From contig OY776214.1 in the NCBI GenBank assembly GCA_963675425.1, positions 2,666,001 through 2,730,000 of the forward strand: a stretch of DNA of 64,000 nucleotides, given 5' to 3'. The position numbers were made by a program, and so were the translations under genes. The notes under the pieces are model-generated. The model was not told the DNA's origin and ran no database searches. It saw nothing but the letters and a program-made list of their open reading frames with translations. Positions 32,451 through 40,924 of the stretch are shown here, piece by piece. Positions within the stretch are counted from its first letter, which is position 1, and the number at the start of each line of letters is the position of its first letter. The DNA comes from Sporobacter sp963675425. GTDB taxonomy: Bacteria > Bacillota > Clostridia > Oscillospirales > Oscillospiraceae.

Positions 32451-33932
32451 TCAGAAGGGGCCATAGTTGATGGCGATGCCGACAAACAGGAAGACGCACG
32501 CCAGCACAAGAGAGGCCAACTGCAGCTTCCAAGTCCATTTAAACCATTTCGGATAGGTTACCACCGTCAGGCCCAGGCATATGAGAAGTACGGGGTTCGT
32601 AGGATAGATGATGTTGGAAAACCCGTCGCCGAAGCAAAACGCGAGCACTGAGGTCTGGCGCGTGATGCCCACCAGGTCCGACAGCGGAGCGATGAGCGGC
32701 ATTACCAGAAAGGCCTTGGCGGACGAAGAGCCGATAAATAGCTCCAAAAGGAGAATTAGTATGTAAATAAGCAGCACCGCGACGTATGGTGACGTTGTCT
32801 GGATGGCGTTTGCCGTATAGTATAAAATTGTATCCATGATTCCGCCGCTTGTAATAATGAACTTGACGCTCATGGCCAGAAGGATCAGAATAATGCCCGG
32901 CGCAATCCCGGCGATGCTGCTGCCGATAATGCGTATTTTGCTTTTAAGCTTGACGCCCGCGATCGTTGAGGCGACAATGCCGCCGACGAGAAACAGCAGA
33001 CCGATGACGGGCAGGATCAGGTCCGACAGGCCCGGGATAAACGAGGCGGCGATGATCATCGCGACGATGGCAATGATAAAGCAGCCAAAGGCCACGGTAG
33101 CGCGCTTGAGCTTTTTATAATCCTCCGGGGGCTTGTCGCGTATGATCTGGTGCAGGCTTTCAACGTCCCGGTATTTTAGGCGCAGGGATTCGTCGTCGCC
33201 GTAAACCAGTGATTTTGTAGGGTCCTTTTCAATGCGCCGGGCGTACCGGTATAAAAAAGCGTAGACCAGCGCGAAAAAAACGGCAAAAATTATAAGACGG
33301 TAACCGAAACCGGAGTACAGCGGCAGGTCGGCGATTTCCTGCGTGATGGCAATGGAAAACGGGTTCATGATGGCGGCCGTAAAGCCAAAGCACGAAGCCA
33401 GCATACTCATGCCAAGCCCCACGAGCGAATCCCACCCCAGGCAGTATGACAGCGCCACGATGATCGGCACGAGCGCGATATTCTCCTCAAAGGTGCCGAG
33501 AACCGCCCCTAAAACCATGAAGAAAAACACGATAATCGCCATGAGCAGGTATTTAATACCTGAAAACCGACGGACAGCCGACGAGATGGCCAGCGACATA
33601 ACGTCGCTTTTCTCCAGCAGTGAAAATGCGATACTGACGGCCAGCAGGAAGAGAATGATGACGATGACCACAGCGCCGTCCGAGCTCCACAGCACCTCGA
33701 CGGGCGCTGTCAGCCAGCGCCAGACAGGGAAGCGCGCCGTATCCGTAAAGTGAAAAGACCCCTGAATGATCGTTTCCCGGCCGTCTGTGAGTTGCCGGTC
33801 ATAGCTGCCCGTTGGGATGACAAGGCTTAAAACACCCGCTGCGATAACCAGCAGCAGAAGGATCATGAGCGCCGTCAGGAATGTTTTTTTGCCGATTTTT
33901 ATGGATGCCTCTTCTCGTGTGTTCTCCGCCAT
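32451..33932 (-). CDS. YfcC/DcuC-family membrane carrier
   Basis: 493 residues with about 12 helices and a central charged loop (residues about 235-270). GTFEENIALVPIIVALSYCLGWDSLVG and SSSAKAFLVMPLIAPLSDL plus FGDGFSNIIYPTNPVLL match the family, annotated as C4-dicarboxylate or arginine/ornithine carriers. With the M20 peptidase 42 bases downstream, a peptide or amino acid role is plausible. Confidence 0.87.
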   Translation of the reverse strand: MAENTREEASIKIGKKTFLTALMILLLLVIAAGVLSLVIPTGSYDRQLTDGRETIIQGSFHFTDTARFPVWRWLTAPVEVLWSSDGAVVIVIILFLLAVSIAFSLLEKSDVMSLAISSAVRRFSGIKYLLMAIIVFFFMVLGAVLGTFEENIALVPIIVALSYCLGWDSLVGLGMSMLASCFGFTAAIMNPFSIAITQEIADLPLYSGFGYRLIIFAVFFALVYAFLYRYARRIEKDPTKSLVYGDDESLRLKYRDVESLHQIIRDKPPEDYKKLKRATVAFGCFIIAIVAMIIAASFIPGLSDLILPVIGLLFLVGGIVASTIAGVKLKSKIRIIGSSIAGIAPGIILILLAMSVKFIITSGGIMDTILYYTANAIQTTSPYVAVLLIYILILLLELFIGSSSAKAFLVMPLIAPLSDLVGITRQTSVLAFCFGDGFSNIIYPTNPVLLICLGLTVVTYPKWFKWTWKLQLASLVLACVFLFVGIAINYGPF

Positions 33933-33939
33933 GACGTTT

Positions 33940-33948
33940 CCCCCCCCC
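33940..33948 (-). promoter_or_regulatory. Nine-G ribosome-binding site of the YfcC-type gene
   Basis: On the mRNA a run of nine G lies 7 bases before the ATG and is the only Shine-Dalgarno-like sequence. Such a homopolymer can change length by slippage and so alter translation. Confidence 0.6.
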
Positions 33949-34259
33949 GGCCGGGCGCTGAAATATTTTCTTGTCCCGGAATAATTATACTTTTGATAAT
34001 AAGTAATCCGCGCTGTAAAGTCAAACTCAAAATGCCAATTTTATAACGTTTGCCGGGTGTTTCGGCCGCTGCCGGTCAGTCTGTTTGAAGCCTAGTTTTA
34101 CCGGTATGCCGATCCATCGGCCTTTTAGTCAAAAGATGTAAATATACATAATAAGCTAAATCGGAACAGACCCCGGCGGGTATGTGCAGCCTGTATTTGT
34201 AAATAGGACAGGCGTGTTGGAACAATACGACAGAATAAGCGTAAAAATCACAGAATATT

Positions 34260-34298
34260 TGTTAGAATCGGGTAAAATTCATGTTAAGCGGTTGTTAA
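34260..34298 (-). promoter_or_regulatory. Pho box (four direct repeats) upstream of the Na/Pi gene
   Basis: On the minus strand: TTAACA, TTAACA, TTTACC, CTAACA, each separated by exactly 5 bases (starts at 34298, 34287, 34276, 34265). This is the spacing and sequence of PhoP-binding boxes in Bacillus. The most proximal repeat overlaps the -35 of the promoter. Confidence 0.75.
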
Positions 34299-34320
34299 GG
34301 CGCGATTTATACTTTATACT
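34292..34320 (+). promoter_or_regulatory. Promoter of the Na/Pi cotransporter gene
   Basis: TTGTTA (34292-34297), 17-base spacer, TATACT (34315-34320). Weak -35 and good -10, as expected for an activator-dependent promoter. Confidence 0.65.
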
Positions 34321-34376
34321 GATGGCGGTCCAAAATCCCCGCGTCAAAGGTGGGCGGGAATTGCTACGGAGGATAT

Positions 34377-35993
34377 ATGAGCTTATTGATGGCGTTTTCG
34401 TTACTGGGCGGTTTAGGGTTATTCCTTTATGGAATGAAAATGATGTCAGACGGCCTTGAAAACATGGCGGGCGACAGGATGCGGCGTGTTTTGGAGCTGC
34501 TCACGAACAAGCGCCTGGCAGCCGTCGGCGTGGGGGCCGGCGTGACGGCTATCGTTCAAAGCTCCTCTGCGACGACTGTTATGGTCGTTGGCTTCGTCAA
34601 CGCGGGTCTTATGACGCTGATACAAGCGGCCGGCGTTATTATGGGCGCGAACATCGGCACAACGATCACCGCGCAGCTGATTGCCTTTAAGCTGTCGGAT
34701 ATAGCCCCGTTTATCCTGTTTGCCGGAATGATCATGACGCTTTTTTTCAAAAAAAGGCGAGCCATCCGGCTCGGCGAAATCATATTGGGCTTCGGCATGC
34801 TGTTTGTGGGACTGTCGCTGATGTCGGAAGCGATGGCGCCGCTTCGGGAAAACGAGGCGTTTCGGAACTTTCTAGTCAACTTTAAAAGCCCCGTTATCGG
34901 CATCCTCATCGGAGCCGGCGTGACGGCCGTCATTCAAAGTTCCTCGGCCTCTGTCGGTATCCTACAGGCAATGGCATTGATGGGCCTTATCGGTCTCGAC
35001 TCCGCCGTTTATATCGTGCTTGGCCAGAACATCGGTACCTGTGTCACAGCTCTCTTGGCCGCCGTCGGTACAAGTACGAATTCAAAGCGCGCGGCCGGTA
35101 TCCACCTTATATTTAATGTGGCCGGTACCGTTGTATATCTGATTGTGTTGGCCGTATTCCCAAGTCTTTTGACCTGGATTGCCTCCTTGTCGCCGGATAA
35201 CGTTACCCGCCAGATTGCCAATTTCCACACGGTCTTTAATGTGTCCGTAACGGTCCTCTTGTTCCCGCTGGCGCCGGCGATGGTCAAGCTCGTATCAATC
35301 ATTATCCCGGATAAGAGCAAGCCCGGCAGCGCGGAGAAAAAGCTCGTCTATCTCGACGAACGGATCATTCAGACGCCGGCTATCGCGCTTAGCCAGACGA
35401 TGAAAGAGCTCAACCGTATGGGGATGATCACACGGGACAACTTCAGCCTGGCGCTGGACGCGTTTTTCAATCGGGATGAGCTGACGGTGCATAAGGTGGC
35501 CGAAATTGAAAAAACGGTAGATTTCCTCAGCGACAATATCACCAATTACATGATCAATTTCCGAGGTGCGGATCTGCCGGAGCACGACCTTAAGCAGCTC
35601 GGTAAGCTTCATCATGTGATCATCGACCTCGAGCGCATCAGCGACCGTGCTGAAAACATTGCCGAATATACCATGACGCTCATTGACACAAAAGAAAAAA
35701 TGACGCCGGAGGCGAAAAGTGAGCTGAAAGTCATTGCGGACAAGACCATGGACGTCTTCCAGATGAGTCTGGAGGTTTTCAAAACCCGCGATTTGACAGC
35801 GATGTACTCACTGGAGGCCATGAAGCGCGAGGTTGATAAAATGCAGCGGATTTATACGGAAAATCATATCCATCGGCTGCAGGAGGAATTGTGCCGGCCG
35901 CATACGGGTGTTGTATTTACCAATATGCTTGCCTCGCTGGAGCGCATTGCCAGCCACTCGATCAATATTGCCTATTCAATAGATTTGGAATAA
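34377..35993 (+). CDS. nptA: Na/Pi cotransporter with C-terminal PhoU-like domain
   Basis: 538 residues from ATG 34377 (GGAGG 4 bases upstream); an upstream GTG at 34350 has no ribosome site. Two inverted PNaS repeats carry the QSSSATT (TAIVQSSSATTVM) and QSSSASVG motifs. After about residue 330 comes a helical PhoU-like domain (FSLALDAFFNRDEL, HVIIDLERISDRAENIAEYTM). Preceded by a Pho box, so low phosphate should induce it. Confidence 0.93.
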   Translation: MSLLMAFSLLGGLGLFLYGMKMMSDGLENMAGDRMRRVLELLTNKRLAAVGVGAGVTAIVQSSSATTVMVVGFVNAGLMTLIQAAGVIMGANIGTTITAQLIAFKLSDIAPFILFAGMIMTLFFKKRRAIRLGEIILGFGMLFVGLSLMSEAMAPLRENEAFRNFLVNFKSPVIGILIGAGVTAVIQSSSASVGILQAMALMGLIGLDSAVYIVLGQNIGTCVTALLAAVGTSTNSKRAAGIHLIFNVAGTVVYLIVLAVFPSLLTWIASLSPDNVTRQIANFHTVFNVSVTVLLFPLAPAMVKLVSIIIPDKSKPGSAEKKLVYLDERIIQTPAIALSQTMKELNRMGMITRDNFSLALDAFFNRDELTVHKVAEIEKTVDFLSDNITNYMINFRGADLPEHDLKQLGKLHHVIIDLERISDRAENIAEYTMTLIDTKEKMTPEAKSELKVIADKTMDVFQMSLEVFKTRDLTAMYSLEAMKREVDKMQRIYTENHIHRLQEELCRPHTGVVFTNMLASLERIASHSINIAYSIDLE

Positions 35994-36146
35994 CAATGCA
36001 AGCAAAAAATAGCGCTGCGAAAAGCAGTGCAAATTTTTTTCTGGTTGGTGAAGCAGGGAAGACGAAATGCTTACGCGAGCCCCGTTTAGGCGCTTGCAGC
36101 GGGTGGGCGTCATCAACTTATCCCTGAGGCTGACAAGCTGAAAAAT

Positions 36147-36178
36147 GCCGCCCGCAGCAGTTGCTGTCAGGCGGCTTT
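36147..36178 (+). terminator. Terminator of the Na/Pi gene
   Basis: GCCGCC / GGCGGC with inner GCAGCA/TGCTGT pairing, followed by TTTGT. Confidence 0.65.
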
Positions 36179-36185
36179 GTATGTA

Positions 36186-36704
36186 TCAATCTTCCTTAAG
36201 AGTGAATTTCCAGGCGCAGTTGCAGGTGGCATCCGTTATTTCCGGGTAACAGCTGATCGCCTCGCATTCAAACCGGCTGTCAATGGTTTTGGCGAAATAC
36301 GTATATTCAATCATGCCGACAGATTTGCAGGGGTGAAATTCCATACCTTTTCGTTTCCGTGCGTTTTGCACCCGGCAGTCAAGCGTCCTGTAGATCAGCA
36401 CATTGTCTTCAATAAGAATTTCATCCTCATTGATCGTGGCGTACATCCGAAACGCCAGCGCCCGCCGCAGTCCATCGATCCCGGAGTTATCCGGCAGGCT
36501 CAAAAACTGCTTAATCCGGTTGGCTTCGATTACCGTGAAGCCGCGCCAGGCATTTTCATCATGCTCAACGGCCTCGTCCATGCCAAATTTACGCTCCACG
36601 GACTGAAACCAGACGCCATCCATCGCCAGCCAGTTTTTAGCGTAAATCTCCACGAGCTTTAAAAGGTCTTCTCGGCTGAGTTCTTCGATCAGTTGCTTTC
36701 CCAT
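36186..36704 (-). CDS. DUF6125-like cytosolic protein
   Basis: 172 residues with no membrane segment. The N-terminal YAKNWLAMDGVWFQSVE and later CRVQNARKRKG, FHPCKS, FECEAISCYP and CNCAWKF give a Cys-rich C-terminal half, resembling DUF6125 and the L-2-amino-thiazoline-4-carboxylate hydrolase group. No enzymatic role is proven. It has its own promoter and an operator-like palindrome. Confidence 0.6.
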   Translation of the reverse strand: MGKQLIEELSREDLLKLVEIYAKNWLAMDGVWFQSVERKFGMDEAVEHDENAWRGFTVIEANRIKQFLSLPDNSGIDGLRRALAFRMYATINEDEILIEDNVLIYRTLDCRVQNARKRKGMEFHPCKSVGMIEYTYFAKTIDSRFECEAISCYPEITDATCNCAWKFTLKED

Positions 36705-36726
36705 ATAAATTTCCTTTTCTTTATAT

Positions 36727-36783
36727 TGACAGTATTGTCAGACACACAGGCCTTATTATAACGCGCAAAGCCGGCGGAAGCAA
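36727..36783 (-). promoter_or_regulatory. Promoter and palindrome of the DUF6125-like gene
   Basis: Minus strand TATAAT (36755-36760) with TTGCTT 17 bases upstream (36778-36783, inside the neighbouring terminator). The inverted repeat TGACA-GTAT-TGTCA (36727-36740) lies between the start of transcription and the gene: a likely repressor site. Confidence 0.5.
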
Positions 36784-36797
36784 GCTCCGCCGGCTTT
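36767..36797 (-). terminator. Terminator after the aldo/keto reductase
   Basis: A perfect 12-bp stem AAAGCCGGCGGA with its complement and 7-base loop. T-run short (TTT within the stem). Confidence 0.6.
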
Positions 36798-36829
36798 GGA
36801 TATCGTTTGTGGACTAGCGAATAAAGTGG

Positions 36830-36937
36830 TTAGTCGGACAGCAGGTTGTACAGGACTTGTGCCATTTGAGCGCGCGTCGTCGTGTCTGTATTTTCAATCA
36901 TCGCACGATCCAAAAGGTGTTTGCGGTGCGAATACGC
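36830..36937 (-). pseudogene. SLH-domain tail remnant
   Basis: A minus-strand frame ending NTDTTTRAQMAQVLYNLLSD-stop reproduces the end of an S-layer homology domain (TRAQMA-x-VLYNLL). No start or remaining domain is present: the aldo/keto reductase sits where the rest should be. It is the scar of a deleted surface protein. Confidence 0.6.
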
Positions 36938-37956
36938 TAATTTGCCGCCAGGAAATACGTCTTGTAATTTTCATAGTTTTTCTGAAGCAGTGCCGGCGTG
37001 TCAAGTCCATAAGGGCAGCGGCTTTTACAGGCGTCGCAGTGAAGACAGTTTTCAATTTTTTTCATTTCCATCTGCCACTGCTCCGACAGGAAGCCTTCCT
37101 GTGGCGCGCGCTTGAGGAGCAGCCCCATTCTGGCGCAGTTGTTGATTTGAATGTCTACGGGGCAGGGCATACAGTAGCCGCAGCCGCGGCAGAAATCACC
37201 GGCCAGCTCGCCGCGGTCCTGCTCAATGCGCCGCAGCATTTCCTGGGACAGGAGGGGCGGATGATCCTGATAGGACAAAAATTCATCCAGCTCGCGTTCG
37301 CGCTGGATACCCCAGATCGGCGCGACGTTGTCGAACTGTGCCAGATAGGCGTAAGCCATGGCCGAGTCGGTGATGAGTCCGCCGGATAAGGCTTTCATGG
37401 CGATAAAGCCGATATCGTTGTCGCGGCAGTCCGTCACGATTTTCAGGTCCGCGTCGGTGGACAAATAGCTGAAAGGGAATTGGAGCGTATCATACAGGCC
37501 GGAGGCCGCCGCTTCCGCCGCGACGGACAGTCGGTGGTTTGTAATGCCGATGAAGCGGATCTTGCCCTGCCTGCGTGCTTCCAGTGCGGCGTCATAAAGC
37601 CCGGAGTCGTCACCCGGCTTTGGACAGAACGGCGGATTATGAAACTGGTAGATGTCGATGACGTCCGTCTGGAGCATCCGCAGGCTTTGCTCCAGGTCCG
37701 TCCGGAAATCCTCGGCGGTCATCGCCGCCGTCTTTGTGCTGATAACAAGCTTTTCCCGGACATAGGAGAAAGCTGCCCCGAGCTTTTCCTCGCTGTCGGT
37801 ATACATTCTGGCGGTGTCAAAATAATTAACGCCGTTATAAAAGGCTTTCTGAAGTATATAGACGGCTTCCTTTTTATCCACGCGCTGGATGGGCAGCACG
37901 CCGAATCCGTTTTTATTGACAACCAGCCCGGTTTTTCCGAGTTTTACAGTTAGCAT
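36937..37956 (-). CDS. Aldo/keto reductase with C-terminal 2[4Fe-4S] domain
   Basis: 339 residues. AKR barrel with NYFDTARMYTDSEEKLG (catalytic Asp, Tyr), STKT, DVIDIYQFH and GFIAMKALSGG. The C-terminal extension carries CRGCGYCMPCP and CLHCDACKSRCPYG ferredoxin motifs, as in a clostridial subfamily. Substrate unknown; probable electron transfer from ferredoxin. Confidence 0.9.
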   Translation of the reverse strand: MLTVKLGKTGLVVNKNGFGVLPIQRVDKKEAVYILQKAFYNGVNYFDTARMYTDSEEKLGAAFSYVREKLVISTKTAAMTAEDFRTDLEQSLRMLQTDVIDIYQFHNPPFCPKPGDDSGLYDAALEARRQGKIRFIGITNHRLSVAAEAAASGLYDTLQFPFSYLSTDADLKIVTDCRDNDIGFIAMKALSGGLITDSAMAYAYLAQFDNVAPIWGIQRERELDEFLSYQDHPPLLSQEMLRRIEQDRGELAGDFCRGCGYCMPCPVDIQINNCARMGLLLKRAPQEGFLSEQWQMEMKKIENCLHCDACKSRCPYGLDTPALLQKNYENYKTYFLAAN

Positions 37957-38211
37957 ATCGTTTCTCCTTCATCCTGTCGAGTCCATGACTGCGCGAGACT
38001 GCCTGATTAGCGGATTTATGGCACTGTACTTATGCTGTGCCTATTATATTCGCCGTTTTTATATAACGCAAGGGCGGTGTGAGAGCCGTCTATATACATT
38101 AATATGAATGAGAGTTCAATGAAAAAATAATGTCGGTGTCGGCGGGATTTTGGCGCTTTCAATAAACTGACTATGTGTTTAAGCAATTGCTGTGATGAAA
38201 TATCTAATTTG

Positions 38212-38220
38212 TGATATACT
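38212..38220 (+). promoter_or_regulatory. Extended -10 promoter of the deacetylase gene
   Basis: TGATATACT about 50 bases before the ATG; no good -35. Confidence 0.45.
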
Positions 38221-38269
38221 TATATAGTATTATGCATAAATTGCCAATTAATATGGTGGGAGAATATAA

Positions 38270-39019
38270 ATGTCATTTGCCGTATTACTGTACCACGAGA
38301 TCCGCGAAAGCGATATGCTGCGCCGCGGTGAACCATCGCCCATTGAGGTTCGGCAGGATTACGATGATAATTTACCCGGCCTGCTTTTCATGACGCTGGA
38401 AAGCTTTAAAGAGCAAATGACGTACTTGGCGGAGAATAGCTTTCATACGCTGACACTGGCGGAAATCATCGCATACTACTACAAAAACGAACCCTTGCCG
38501 GAAAAGTCCGTCCTGTTAACCTTTGACGACTGTTATCAATCCATGGCCCGGTACGCGTATCCCCTATTGAAAAAGTATGGCTTTCACGCCGTGTCCTTCG
38601 TCGTCACCGGCTGGCTGAATACAGTGAGCAAGCCCTTTGATCCGGACCATTCCGTTTGTCTGACCCAAGGGGACCTTAAGGAGATGGCCGACGTTTTTGA
38701 GTATGCCAATCATACGGACCGTTTTCACAAGCGGACGGATGAGCGGACCAGCGCGATGATGACGGCCGGCGACAGCGAATTAATCGAAGACCTCAATCGC
38801 TGCAACGAAAGCGGGATTATACAGGCCGGGGATGTCTTTGCCTACCCGTTCGGACTGTATTCTGAACGGAATGCGGCACTGCTTGACAAGCAGGGCTTCA
38901 AGCTGGCCTTTACCTGCGAGAAGGGCCGAAACGACCGGGGAGACGACCCGCTGCTTCTGAAACGGACTGTTATTCCGTATTTTATGGATATGGAGACTTT
39001 TCGTAAAATTACGGGTTGA
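38270..39019 (+). CDS. Polysaccharide deacetylase-family protein
   Basis: 249 residues, no signal peptide. The NodB fold starts AVLLYHEIRE and has LLTFDDCYQSM (catalytic base and metal-binding Asp pair), then EYANHTDRFH for the metal His pair and FAYPFG. GGTGGGAG is the ribosome site. Probably acts on an N-acetylated sugar or related amide; substrate unknown. A binding lipoprotein follows in 58 bases. Confidence 0.85.
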   Translation: MSFAVLLYHEIRESDMLRRGEPSPIEVRQDYDDNLPGLLFMTLESFKEQMTYLAENSFHTLTLAEIIAYYYKNEPLPEKSVLLTFDDCYQSMARYAYPLLKKYGFHAVSFVVTGWLNTVSKPFDPDHSVCLTQGDLKEMADVFEYANHTDRFHKRTDERTSAMMTAGDSELIEDLNRCNESGIIQAGDVFAYPFGLYSERNAALLDKQGFKLAFTCEKGRNDRGDDPLLLKRTVIPYFMDMETFRKITG

Positions 39020-39077
39020 TATAAATCCGTATCGGCTGTAAAATGCTGAAACCGATTTTGTAAAGGAGAACTGTTTA

Positions 39078-40097
39078 GTGAGAAAATCACTCGCAATATT
39101 GATGCTGCTGATTTTAACCCTATCGTTTTTTGCGGGCTGTTCAAAGCCGGCGGAAAATAGTGAGACGCCGTCCGCTCACCCCACCGCTTCAACGGAACCC
39201 ACACCTTCTGCTGCTGAGCCTTCCGCCGAACCGTCCAGCGAGCCACAGCCGACCGGAGAGGAACTAACGATCGGTATTCTGCCGGCGGAATCGGCCATTC
39301 CGATTATACTGGCGAAAGAAATGGGCTATTTTAATGAGATGGGCGTCAACGTGTCCATCCAGGCCTTTTCTTCTCCGAACGACCGGAATGTAGCCGTACA
39401 GGCCGGCGAGTTAGACGGCGTTATCGGCGATGTAATGACGGGCGCGGCTTTTGTCGGCAACGGTATCCCCATGAAAATCACCTCGGATATCAGCGAGGAT
39501 TTTAAGATTCTATCGTCGCCCGGCTCCGGCATCACCAGCATGGACCAACTGGCCGGAAAGCGGATATCTCTCGTACCGAACTTTATATTGGAATATATTA
39601 TGGACCAGTTTGCCGCGCAGCACAGCTTCACCTATGAGATTGTTGAGATCCCGTCGTTTTCCGGCCGTTCCGAAGCGCTGATGAGCGACCAGATCGACGC
39701 CGTCGTTTTCACCGAGCCCCAGGCGGGCATGCTGGTGCAGCAGGGGGCACATCTGCTCGGCAGCTCCAAAGAGGCCGGCATCAAGGGCGGCACGCTCTTG
39801 TTTACAGACGAGACAATCACGGAACGCCCCGGTGATATCAAAGCGTTCTATAGGGCGTGCAACAGGGCTGTGGACTATATGAACAGCACCGATGTGGCCG
39901 AATATAGCGAAATCCTCACAAACTATCAGTTCCCGGCGGCCATCAGCGACTATTTGTCGGGGATGACCGGTACGTTCCAGCATGCCGGGACCATCAGTGA
40001 AGATCAGTTTGACAGCATCATCGCGTGGACCCTGGGCAAAGGCCTGATTCAAAAGCAATATACATTCAGCGAGCTGACGGAATTTTCATTTATATAA
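39078..40097 (+). CDS. NitT/TauT-type ABC substrate-binding lipoprotein
   Basis: 339 residues from GTG 39078 with AAAGGAG upstream. Lipobox LSFFAGCSKP, a Ser/Pro/Glu-rich linker (22-60), then the periplasmic-binding-protein-2 fold: ILPAESAIPIILAKEMGYF, QAGELDGVIGD, LAGKRISLVPNFI. Ligand may be a sulfonate, nitrate-like or thiamine-precursor compound. Its permease and ATPase lie convergently after a shared terminator. Confidence 0.88.
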   Translation: MRKSLAILMLLILTLSFFAGCSKPAENSETPSAHPTASTEPTPSAAEPSAEPSSEPQPTGEELTIGILPAESAIPIILAKEMGYFNEMGVNVSIQAFSSPNDRNVAVQAGELDGVIGDVMTGAAFVGNGIPMKITSDISEDFKILSSPGSGITSMDQLAGKRISLVPNFILEYIMDQFAAQHSFTYEIVEIPSFSGRSEALMSDQIDAVVFTEPQAGMLVQQGAHLLGSSKEAGIKGGTLLFTDETITERPGDIKAFYRACNRAVDYMNSTDVAEYSEILTNYQFPAAISDYLSGMTGTFQHAGTISEDQFDSIIAWTLGKGLIQKQYTFSELTEFSFI

Positions 40098-40106
40098 CCG
40101 CATAGA

Positions 40107-40150
40107 AAAACCGCCCCAATCGGCAGCAGCCGAATTGGGGCGGTTTTTTG
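40107..40150. terminator. Bidirectional terminator between the halves of an ABC importer
   Basis: AAAACCGCCCCAA stem with one bulge and TCGGC/GCCGA top, T6 on the plus strand and T5 on the minus strand. Confidence 0.9.
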
Positions 40151-40158
40151 TGGATGCT

Positions 40159-40920
40159 TCAGTCCTCCGCAGCACGGCGCCTGTACCACGGCGCGCAAGC
40201 TGATTCGATTTTATCGAGGACATAAAACAGAAGGATACCAACGAAGCCGAGCGCCAGAATGCCGCTGAACATTTCTACGTAGTCCATTTTGGTCCAGGCG
40301 CTTAAGATGTAATAGCCGATGCCGAAATGCGTGGCGTAATTTTCCGCGAAAAACAGGGAGGCCAGAGAAATCCCGATGCTGATGCGCAGGCCGGTGAAGA
40401 GCTGCGGCAGGACGGCGGGGAAGATCAGATACTTATATTTCTGCCCGGCAGACGCGCAGAAGCTGTCCATCACCTTGAAATACAAGGGAGGTATCTGTGC
40501 CACGCCGTCGCGTATGGAGAGCATAATCTGAAAGACAATAATAAAGATGACGAGCAAGACCTTGGACGTATTGCCCAGTCCGAACAGCAGCATAAATACC
40601 GGCAGAAACGCAATTTTCGGGATGGGATAGATGAAATATAAAAGCGGGGAGAACAGACGCCGGCAGGTCTTGTTGACACCCAGAACAATCCCGGCCGGGA
40701 TGCCGATGATAAGCGAAACGCCGATGGCTGACAGAACTCTTAAAAGGCTCGCACCGCAGTGCTTTAAGATCGTCAGGGGTTTTGTCAGAAGAAAGACGAT
40801 GGTTTCAAAAGGCGACGGCACCGTATGGGTTTTTAAAAGCAGGTGAGCCAGCTCCCAGAGAAGGAGGAAGCTTAAAAACCCGATGAGCCGGCTTTTGGAT
40901 AAATACTTAAAAATTCGCAT
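40159..40920 (-). CDS. NitT/TauT-type ABC permease
   Basis: 253 residues with six helices and the EAA-like loop MDSFCASAGQKYKYLIFPAVLPQLFTGLRISIG. Starts 4 bases after the ATPase stop. Works with the ATPase upstream and, very likely, the lipoprotein on the opposite strand. Confidence 0.92.
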   Translation of the reverse strand: MRIFKYLSKSRLIGFLSFLLLWELAHLLLKTHTVPSPFETIVFLLTKPLTILKHCGASLLRVLSAIGVSLIIGIPAGIVLGVNKTCRRLFSPLLYFIYPIPKIAFLPVFMLLFGLGNTSKVLLVIFIIVFQIMLSIRDGVAQIPPLYFKVMDSFCASAGQKYKYLIFPAVLPQLFTGLRISIGISLASLFFAENYATHFGIGYYILSAWTKMDYVEMFSGILALGFVGILLFYVLDKIESACAPWYRRRAAED

Positions 40921-40924
40921 CGCG

